Below the pieces are notes generated by a model. It saw only the letters and a list, made by a program, of their open reading frames with translations. It was not told the origin of the DNA and made no database searches. A program made the position numbers and the translations under genes. A stretch of DNA of 64,000 bases from Edaphobacter aggregans DSM 19364 (GTDB lineage: Bacteria > Acidobacteriota > Terriglobia > Terriglobales > Acidobacteriaceae), in the NCBI RefSeq assembly GCF_000745965.1, contig NZ_KN050788.1:62001-126000 (forward strand), given 5' to 3'. Positions 44,301-49,652 of the stretch are shown piece after piece; the first letter of the stretch is position 1; each line of letters opens with the position of its first letter.

Positions 44301-44708
44301 CGTGTCCAGCAGCTGCGCCGCCGAGGTCACCGTCACCTCCTGCGACACCGAACCGGCCTTCAGGTTCACGTCCACGCGCTGACGTGCATTCGTCAGCACC
44401 GTGAAGGCGTCCGTGCGCGCCTTATCGAAGCCCTGCGCCTCCGCAACGATCTGGTAGCTTCCAATCTGCACGCTCGGAAACTCGTATTTGCCCTCGCCGT
44501 CCGTCGTCTTCGCCTGCGTGATGCCCGTCGCCATGTTGGTCAGCGTCACTGTCGCGCCAGGCACTGCCGCGCCTGAAGCGTCCCGCACATACCCCAGCAC
44601 CGCCGCCGACTCAAACTGCGCCCAGGCGCTCACTCCCGGCAGCATCAGCAGCACTGCAACCATCGCTACGAGCCATCTCATCGTGGCTCCTCGACTCTTC
44701 TTCTGCAT
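41328..44708 (-). CDS. TonB-dependent receptor with carboxypeptidase-like plug (Oar type)
   Basis: A 1126-aa outer-membrane receptor of the large acidobacterial type. Signal peptide: MRWLVAMVAVLLMLPGVSAWAQ. Then a carboxypeptidase-regulatory-like domain (YVRDASGAAVPGATVTLTNM to about residue 120), a plug (TRQVEDLPLNGRSYADLVLL, NYMLDGLDNNNYG) and a long beta-barrel ending RQLQLAAKIIF, a typical acidobacterial terminus. No TonB box was identified with confidence. ATG 44708 follows GAGGG; two upstream ATGs in frame add a non-leader sequence. The ligand is unknown, but the neighbouring phospholipase and inositol oxygenase suggest an inositol-containing compound. Confidence 0.93.
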   Translation of the reverse strand: MQKKSRGATMRWLVAMVAVLLMLPGVSAWAQFESAAVLGYVRDASGAAVPGATVTLTNMATGITQAKTTDGEGKYEFPSVQIGSYQIVAEAQGFDKARTDAFTVLTNARQRVDVNLKAGSVSQEVTVTSAAQLLDTETSSHSTVIGTRQVEDLPLNGRSYADLVLLVPGARKSLLENNGTSSREGSFNINGQRSAFNNYMLDGLDNNNYGTSNQGFANENIPPSPDAVSEFRVETNNYSAEYGRTTGAVINASVRRGTNQFHGRAWDYNRNTIFNAIGPFLAPGATKPKFIQNQFGGTFGGPIWKDHTFFFVDYEGLRRIFNNASTSSTLPTANQRAGNFGIPLRNPITGVNYPTGQIPASAITPFAGAVLNELPLPNQSGISNNYAITPRGTINDDKGDARVDHTFNEHWIIFGRYSEHRQSLFDPPGIPGRAGGNSNGNVNIQNRNIAGGMTWTISSNKLFDLRFGWSRNLGGKFPIGQGQSSLLVENGITDGLPTDPLVVRSLNAQSITGFTQFGAQPSNPQFQNPTIYNPKANFTWIKSKHSMKFGYEWQAVNTEVNDFNPSYGQDNYLGQFSRPFVAGSTTTLVPTSNDQATQQARNLADFMMGNRSQYSLTTYAIVHLRQRYNFMYFQDDMKLTPKLTINAGLRYEIVTPQYEKDNRLANFDPTTSSLIQARSGGVFSRSRVNTPLNNFGPRLGFAYSATDKTVLRGGYGIVYSQWNRAGGENNLTYNGPNVVNASITQNNPTAAALCTNDTQLQSACFRQTQQGYAANLTTPAYFNPLNVLSRYIPPSFKTGYVQQYQVGIQQQLPYGILADLSYVGNKSTHLQVLADYNQATPCTAATGCGSLQARRPVSNFAGIEIAYGAGSANYNSLQFKLEKRASHGLYLLNSFTWGRIFDISSGHLETSNGDNSRVNYANPSRDYGPGGYDQPVADTFSAVYDLPYGHGRHWGNDSGRLMNTIVGGWQLTLINTMTSGLPVNLNYSLSSSSGLYVSDLVTYRPDRVAGLKVKNPSSARVKTATTVNNYYNVLALQAPTTNAWGNVSRNSERSNAFYQADLGLHKAFPLWSDSSNFDFRAEAFNVLNKVNYAGPNTTWTTGSSSFGQITTAFPARQLQLAAKIIF

Positions 44709-44766
44709 CACAGACCCTCGGTAATTCCTGTCCATTGCATGCCTCTCTCTAATCTGCATCTTCTGT

Positions 44767-44828
44767 ATTTCCCGTTATCAATCCAGCACTCCACGCCATT
44801 TCCCGTTATCAATCCAGCACTCCACGCC
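44767..44828. repeat. Exact 31-bp tandem duplication
   Basis: Two head-to-tail copies of a 31-bp unit (ATTTCCCGTTATCAATCCAG and on to CACGCC) at 44767-44797 and 44798-44828 without a single difference, 59 bp upstream of the receptor start. Confidence 0.85.
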
Positions 44829-45148
44829 GAGCTGTTGCTCGCTTGCGGGTGCATCGTAATTTTTACGGACGGCCAAAACGTACGCAGGCCGCGACACGAT
44901 TGTCAATTCCGACCTGTTACGGTATCGCTTACGCAATCCTCCGCACAGCAATACATCACCAACTGAAAACAGTAGGTTATCGACTGAAGCAAAACCTATT
45001 TACCGTAAACTGGGACCGTGCAAAACGCCCCCTGCTCACCAACAATCGTGCTAACAAATTGAGCGCTTATGGGTTATTTTGCCCACCCCACGTGAAACAC
45101 AGGTAAATCACCACTAACGCTCACTACCGTTCGTCCCAAAAACCCAAG

Positions 45149-45175
45149 GAAAAAACCCGGCCGTTACGCCGGGTT
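45149..45175 (-). terminator. Rho-independent terminator of the inositol oxygenase gene
   Basis: On the minus strand the hairpin AACCCGGC-GTAACG-GCCGGGTT (45154-45175) is followed by TTTTTTCC, 25 bp after the oxygenase stop. Confidence 0.75.
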
Positions 45176-45200
45176 CCTTCTCGGACAATCGATCAAAAGA

Positions 45201-46064
45201 CTACCAGGCGATCTTCTCCGGAAAAAACTCCGCAAAGAGATCGTCATAGTAAGGCTTCAGTTCCTGCATATTCGGCTTCGTATGCCCCTTCGAGTACAGG
45301 TCATACGGATTGAACTTATTCACCCACTCGAACATCTTCACATCGTGGTCGCTCATCAGGTGCCGGTACGCCCCATGCTTGTGCGCCGCGTAGAACGAGT
45401 GGTACCGCAGCATGTACAGCGCTTCCTCCGGCAGATAGTTCTTCATCACCTCGTAGATGTACCCGTCGTGCCCGAACGACATGTGCACCTTATCCAGCCC
45501 GCAGTTCGGCTCATAGATCCCGTACTTCGTGCTGTACACCGGATGGTTGTAATCCGGATTCGCCTTGAAGTACTCCGGAAACACAATCTGGTCCGAGTAC
45601 GCGCAGCCCACCGGGAACGTATCGCCCACCACGCCCCACTGCGGCTCGCCGTACAGGCATAGCACCTTGCCCAGATCATGCACGAACCCGGTCAGCACAA
45701 ACCATCGCGGATGCCCATCCCTGCGCATCGCCTCCGAGGTCTGCAGCAGGTGCTCGATCTGCGTCAGGTCCGTATCCGGATCGCTGTCATCCACCAGCGT
45801 GTTCAGAAACTCCGCCGCCTCCCAGATCGTCTTCATCCCCTTGCTCAGGCCAAAGTACTCCTTCTCCTTCGCCATCACATAATCGAAGCTCTGGTGCTGA
45901 TGATTCAGCCGGTAGAACTCCGCCACGCCCGGGTTCGCATGCTCGTCATACACGCGAAACTCTTCCTCGCTCTTGCCTTCCTTGTAGCGGCCCTGAAGAA
46001 ACTCGTCCCACTCCTCCATGTCCCTTCCAAGCGGAGCGTTCGGTGCAGTCGTCGTTGTGTTCAT
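45201..46064 (-). CDS. Myo-inositol oxygenase (MIOX), bacterial
   Basis: A 287-aa di-iron oxygenase that cleaves myo-inositol with O2 to D-glucuronate. Its length equals that of the mammalian enzyme (285 aa) and it aligns end to end. All six iron ligands are in place: H105 (IEHLLQTSE), H129-D130 (GFVHDLGK), H199 (SFGHDGY), H222 (RYHSFY) and D255 (NPYDLYS). Substrate-site blocks GEPQWGVVGDTFPVGC and STKYGIYEPNCGL are also conserved. ATG 46064 has GGAGG six bases upstream. There is no signal peptide, so it is cytoplasmic. The enzyme is well known in eukaryotes and sporadic in bacteria, so the locus is notable. Confidence 0.95.
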   Translation of the reverse strand: MNTTTTAPNAPLGRDMEEWDEFLQGRYKEGKSEEEFRVYDEHANPGVAEFYRLNHQHQSFDYVMAKEKEYFGLSKGMKTIWEAAEFLNTLVDDSDPDTDLTQIEHLLQTSEAMRRDGHPRWFVLTGFVHDLGKVLCLYGEPQWGVVGDTFPVGCAYSDQIVFPEYFKANPDYNHPVYSTKYGIYEPNCGLDKVHMSFGHDGYIYEVMKNYLPEEALYMLRYHSFYAAHKHGAYRHLMSDHDVKMFEWVNKFNPYDLYSKGHTKPNMQELKPYYDDLFAEFFPEKIAW

Positions 46065-46214
46065 ATGCATCCTCCAGGCAGCGCTATGCGAACAGTGCAG
46101 TGCCATGTCAAGTTAGCGGTAACTGTAGGCCCAAACAACCACCGTTGGCAAGAGAAATCCTCAACTCTCTCCTAATGAGCGAAGATCCGGTCCCCAACCC
46201 GCCGCCCCTGAACC

Positions 46215-47108
46215 CTATTGCCCCCGTCGCTGCCGCACCAACTCCTCCTGGAAAGCCGACTCTCGATCCAGTACATACGCCCGGTAGCCCTCCGGATCGA
46301 CGAACGCCTCCCGATCCCCCGCCTTCAGCCGCGCATACTTCGCCGCCATCCCGTAGTACCCACCATGCGCTCCCAGAAATACATCGCAGTGCAACCCCCG
46401 CAGCACCTCAAACGTGTGCTGGAAGTCGTCCGCAATCCCCAGATAGCTCGCATTCCCCACCAGCCTGTACCCGGGATTCACGTTCGGGCTCCCCACGATC
46501 ACCACGTCATACGTCTTGCCGTTGTCCGTCACCTTCATCGTCCACGTCGTGCATCCCTTCGTATGCCCGGCCGTCTTATGCGCCACCAGAACCACGCCTC
46601 CCAACCGCACCTCGTCCCCGTCGTGCAGCACGCGATCAACCTTTGCCGGCTTGTACCAGTTTTCCTTCTTCTTGCCGTAGAAGAAATCGCTCTTCCCTCC
46701 GTCCTCCACCACGGGAACATCGGCGTCCATCACCATGTACTTCGCGTCCGTCAGCCGCTTCACCGTCGCGCTCCCCGCATCATGGTCCCAGTGCGCATGA
46801 CTGATCAGCAGAATCTTGGTATCGCTGAACCTGAACCCCAGCCTCTCCACGCTAGCCCTGATCTGCGCCACCGAGTTCTCCAGATTCGAATTGATCAGGA
46901 TGTTCCCCTCCGGCGTCACCACCAGAAACGCCGCCAGATCCCTGCTCCCCACGTAGTACACATTCCCCACCACCTTGTGCGGAGGAAACGGCTCCGTCCA
47001 CTCAGGATTCTGCGCGCGGCCCGCGACAGCATACGAGTTGAACAAAACAACCACACTCAGGACAACTCGCAGAAAGGAAGAAAGGCGCAGGCTCATGCCA
47101 CCAAGCAT
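46215..47108 (-). CDS. Subclass B3-like metallo-beta-lactamase
   Basis: A 297-aa exported MBL enzyme. Signal peptide: LSSFLRVVLSVVVLFNSYAVAG. Zinc motifs: SHAHWDHDAGS (HxHxDH at 104-109), the His in KTAGHTKGCTTW and the late GAHGGYYG. This order and the length fit subclass B3 beta-lactamases, which hydrolyse beta-lactams in the periplasm using two zinc ions. ATG 47108 follows GAGGGAG. Acidobacteria carry many such enzymes, and substrate range must be tested; a different periplasmic hydrolase role is possible. The gene stands alone and is divergent from the DinB gene. Confidence 0.85.
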   Translation of the reverse strand: MLGGMSLRLSSFLRVVLSVVVLFNSYAVAGRAQNPEWTEPFPPHKVVGNVYYVGSRDLAAFLVVTPEGNILINSNLENSVAQIRASVERLGFRFSDTKILLISHAHWDHDAGSATVKRLTDAKYMVMDADVPVVEDGGKSDFFYGKKKENWYKPAKVDRVLHDGDEVRLGGVVLVAHKTAGHTKGCTTWTMKVTDNGKTYDVVIVGSPNVNPGYRLVGNASYLGIADDFQHTFEVLRGLHCDVFLGAHGGYYGMAAKYARLKAGDREAFVDPEGYRAYVLDRESAFQEELVRQRRGQ

Positions 47109-47147
47109 GGCACTCCCTCTTGAGGATTTCCCCGTGTAATGCACCAA

Positions 47148-47205
47148 GATCACACCTTGCACCAACCGCGAATCCTCTCAGTAAACCAACCCAGAAGGTG
47201 TGATC
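47148..47205. repeat. Perfect 11-bp inverted repeat with a 36-nt loop
   Basis: GATCACACCTT (47148-47158) and AAGGTGTGATC (47195-47205) are exact inverted copies. A near copy, GAAGGTGTCATC, starts the type-A repeat shortly after, so the element probably belongs to the same repeat family. Confidence 0.6.
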
Positions 47206-47237
47206 AAGCAAAAAGGAGACGATGTCATAAAGCAAAA

Positions 47238-47290
47238 CGAGAAGGTGTCATCCTGAGCGGAGCCCGAAGGGCGGAGCCGAAGGTCTGCGG
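47238..47290 (+). repeat. Dispersed intergenic repeat, type A (diverged)
   Basis: GGTGTCATCCTGAGCGGAGC then GAAGGGCGGAGCCGAAGGTCTGCGG; related to the copy at 24914-24972 but with an altered centre. Confidence 0.5.
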
Positions 47291-47430
47291 TTCGTATGCC
47301 TGCCAGCCGCCGCTCGTCACAATCTATCGGCAAACTCTCACAAATCCCATCTCAGGTCTGGTGCTCTCTAACTAAACTGGCTCTCGCACCACCGACAAAC
47401 TCATCCGCGCTCTTCAGGAGGCACACCCGC

Positions 47431-47976
47431 ATGAACAAATTCATCCTCGCCCTCGCCCTGTCCCTCGCCGTCGCAACCGCCCACGCCCAGAACGCCCCGC
47501 CTAAGCCCCCGCCAACCACCCTCAAAGGCGTCCTCCTCGAGCAGCTCCGCACCACCCACAACGCCCAGGACTGGTTCGCCTCCGGCAACACCGCCATCGC
47601 CGGCCTCACCGCCGAGCAGGCGAAGTGGACCGACGGCAAAGGCAATCACTCCGTCGGCCAGCTCACCTACCACCTCGTCTTCTGGAACCGTGAGATGCTC
47701 GCCAAGTTCAAGGACGAAAAGCAGAAGGTCTTCAGCGGCAACAACGAAGAGACCTTCAACAACTTCACCGCCGAGCAGTGGGCCGACCTCGTCAAGCAGT
47801 TCGATAAGGGCATGACCGACTGGGAGCAGGCCGTCGAGCACGCCGACGACGCCACCCTCGCCAAAAACGCCAGCATGATCGCCCACATCGGAACCCACAA
47901 CGCCTACCATATCGGCCAGATCGTCTACGTCCGCAAAGAACAAGGCTCCTGGGACCCAGCCAAAGGCGTGAAGTAG
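47431..47976 (+). CDS. Secreted DinB-family protein
   Basis: A 181-aa four-helix DinB/DfsB-like protein with a clear signal peptide (MNKFILALALSLAVATAHAQ), so it acts outside the cytoplasm. The fold's metal-type histidines are visible in QLTYHLVFWNREM and GTHNAYHIGQIVYVR, separated as usual by about 80 residues. Members are thought to be metal-dependent hydrolases or transferases such as thiol S-transferases; exported versions are common in Acidobacteria. ATG 47431 follows CAGGAGG at a longish distance. A longer frame to 47296 would hide the leader. The substrate is unknown. Confidence 0.88.
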   Translation: MNKFILALALSLAVATAHAQNAPPKPPPTTLKGVLLEQLRTTHNAQDWFASGNTAIAGLTAEQAKWTDGKGNHSVGQLTYHLVFWNREMLAKFKDEKQKVFSGNNEETFNNFTAEQWADLVKQFDKGMTDWEQAVEHADDATLAKNASMIAHIGTHNAYHIGQIVYVRKEQGSWDPAKGVK

Positions 47977-48030
47977 CCCCGGCGTTTAGCATGACGGTGG
48001 ACTGCCCAAACTAAGAGGGCGGCAAAAGCA

Positions 48031-48073
48031 AATGCAGGTCCTTCGACTCCACTGCGCTTCGCTCAGGATGACA
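48031..48073 (-). repeat. Dispersed intergenic repeat, type A, inverted copy
   Basis: Reads AATGCAGGTCCTTCGACTCC then CGCTTCGCTCAGGATGACAC, the reverse complement of the type-A element at 24914-24972 with a different centre. Confidence 0.6.
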
Positions 48074-48139
48074 CTTTCTTGGCGAAGGTAAGGACGCGTT
48101 CGTCGCAAGCGAGAGGGTATGGCGGCCGCACGTGGAATA

Positions 48140-48178
48140 CAGGGGTCTCTCCACTACGCTTCGCTCCGGTCGAGATGG
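48140..48178 (-). repeat. Dispersed intergenic repeat, type B, inverted copy
   Basis: GGGGTCTCTCCACTACGCTT then GCTCCGGTCGAGATGG; the reverse complement resembles the type-B element near 39986 but lacks its hairpin. Confidence 0.45.
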
Positions 48179-48237
48179 CGCAGTGGGCGTTCCGGTCTCG
48201 GTGAAGGTTCCCTGGGACTGTCAGTGACTCTTCCCAG

Positions 48238-49365
48238 CTACTCCTGGACTACGGCTTTGACGAGGTTGCGGGGGTTGTCTACGTCGATGTGGCGGGCGGT
48301 GGCCATGAAGTAGGAGAGGAGCTGGAGGGGGACGACCTCGTAGAGGGGGGAGATGTACTCGGCGGCTCGGGGGACGGGGATGGTGTGGTTGCTGAGGGCG
48401 GCGATGCGGGTGTCGCCTTCTGTGACGATGGAGATGATCTCGGCTCCCTGCTTGTGCATGTCGCGGACGAGGTTGAAGGTCTTCTCGTAGCGGAGGACGG
48501 AGTCGGGGGCGCGGTTGTCGCAGGTGGCGAGAACGACGAGGGGGTTGTTGCCGCTGACGAGGGCGTTGGGGCCGTGCTTGAGCTCGCCGGTGGGGTAGCC
48601 TTCGGCTTGGATGTAGGCGGACTCCTTTAGCTTGAGGGCTCCTTCGCGGGCGATGGGGTAGTGGACGCCGCGGCCGAGGAAGAGGAAGGATTCGGCCTTC
48701 TGAAGGGATTCGCAGAGGGCGGAGACCTGCTTTTCCCAGCGGGGGAGGAAGGACTCGAGGGCAGCGGGGACGTCGTGCAGCTTGTGGAGGTGGGATTCGA
48801 CGACGGCTCGGGTCATGCGTCCGCGGACGCGCGCGGCGTAGAGCGAGAGCAGGGAGAGGACGAGGAGCTGGGTGGTGAAGCTTTTGGTGGCGGGGACGGC
48901 GCGCTCGGTGCCGGCATGGGTGGGGAGCGAGCAACCGGCGAGTTTGGCCATCGATGACTCGGGCTTGTTGGTGATGGCGATGGTGGAGGAGCCGCGGGCG
49001 ATGGCCTCGCGGAGGGCCTCGGAGGTGTCGGCGGTCTCGCCGGACTGGGAGATGACGAGGAAGCAGGGATTGCGAAGGGTCTGGGTGGAGCGGTAGATGT
49101 ACTCGCTGGCGTACTCGACGTCGACGGCGATTCCGGCGAGGTCTTCGAAGAGGATCTCACCGGCGAGGCCGGCGTGGCGGCTGGAGCCGGAGGCGGAGAT
49201 GAGGATGGAGTCGCGGCCGACGAGGGCCTGGCGGGCGGGCTGGAAGACGTCCTCGCGGAGGCTGGTACCGTCGGCGTAGGCGGCGAGGGTGTCGGAGAGG
49301 GCGACGGGCTGCTCGAAGATCTCACGGAGCATGGCGTGGGGGAAGTTGCGGGAGGGGGCTTGCAT
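48238..49365 (-). CDS. Double-SIS sugar-phosphate isomerase/deaminase, GlmS-like without glutaminase
   Basis: A 375-aa protein made of two SIS domains equal to the C-terminal half of GlmS. It has SASGSSRHAGLAGEILFE (first sugar-phosphate loop), CFLVISQSGETADTSEALR, AEGYPTGELKHGPNAL, and the end DVDNPRNLVKAVVQE, which matches the GlmS terminus. The N-terminal glutamine amidotransferase domain, with its Cys1, is absent, so it cannot make GlcN6P from glutamine. Such proteins include NagB-II and AgaS, which deaminate glucosamine-6-P or galactosamine-6-P. With a nearby deacetylase and a ROK regulator, amino-sugar breakdown is the best guess. Confidence 0.88.
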   Translation of the reverse strand: MQAPSRNFPHAMLREIFEQPVALSDTLAAYADGTSLREDVFQPARQALVGRDSILISASGSSRHAGLAGEILFEDLAGIAVDVEYASEYIYRSTQTLRNPCFLVISQSGETADTSEALREAIARGSSTIAITNKPESSMAKLAGCSLPTHAGTERAVPATKSFTTQLLVLSLLSLYAARVRGRMTRAVVESHLHKLHDVPAALESFLPRWEKQVSALCESLQKAESFLFLGRGVHYPIAREGALKLKESAYIQAEGYPTGELKHGPNALVSGNNPLVVLATCDNRAPDSVLRYEKTFNLVRDMHKQGAEIISIVTEGDTRIAALSNHTIPVPRAAEYISPLYEVVPLQLLSYFMATARHIDVDNPRNLVKAVVQE

Positions 49366-49513
49366 GGGTTTGTGTGTGCCTCTCTACGAGTTTAGCTGTG
49401 TGTGCGCGATTTTACGGTCGAGCAAAGCATGAGCCATCTACAAGAACATGATCGCATCCTGAACGCTGTATGTGCCCGGGCGGGCGTAGAATCGGCGGTA
49501 TTAGGAGGATGTT

Positions 49514-49627
49514 ATGAAGAAGTTTGCTTTGGTTGTTCTGTTCACGCTGGGCGCGGCGGCGGCGCACGCTGCGACGCTTTCTGCGGGATGTTGCGGTACG
49601 GCGTGTTGCGGCATCAGCTGCTGCTGA
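49514..49627 (+). CDS. Secreted cysteine-rich micropeptide, 37 aa
   Basis: ATG 49514 has a near-ideal Shine-Dalgarno (AGGAGG at 49503-49508, five-base spacing). The product starts MKKFALVVLFTLGAAAAHA, a classic signal peptide with an A-H-A cleavage site near residue 19, leaving a tail of about 18 residues. The tail ends GCCGTACCGISCC: three Cys pairs separated by three residues each, then the stop codon. Nothing else in the mature part is charged. Possible roles are metal binding (Cu or Zn), a disulfide-knotted toxin or signal, or a lanthipeptide-like precursor, although no modification enzyme is nearby. It stands alone between the SIS gene and the convergent PIG-L gene, and it is too short for ordinary gene finders. 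Confidence 0.75.
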   Translation: MKKFALVVLFTLGAAAAHAATLSAGCCGTACCGISCC

Positions 49628-49652
49628 GAACTGTTCCGACCGGTGGGAGAGG

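Larger units (their letters stand above)
44709..45200. other. Intergenic region upstream of the TonB receptor
   Basis: It holds the receptor promoter and the end of the oxygenase gene. Contents: a 31-bp tandem duplication (44767-44828), several TTACGG-type words including a palindrome TTTACCGTAAA (44999-45009), and the terminator at 45149-45175. No gene is supported. Confidence 0.45.
47109..47430. other. Divergent intergenic region with an inverted repeat and a type-A repeat
   Basis: It separates the beta-lactamase and DinB genes and contains the long-looped inverted repeat (47148-47205) and a repeat copy (47238-47290). I saw no clear promoter. Confidence 0.4.

Noticed and set aside
44767..44828. 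Possible CRISPR-like repeat
   Set aside because: Two directly abutting copies without spacers form a tandem duplication, not an array; no cas genes are present.
49514..49627. A lanthipeptide or bacteriocin cluster around the micropeptide
   Set aside because: No modification enzyme, dedicated protease or exporter lies within reach; the neighbours are sugar enzymes.
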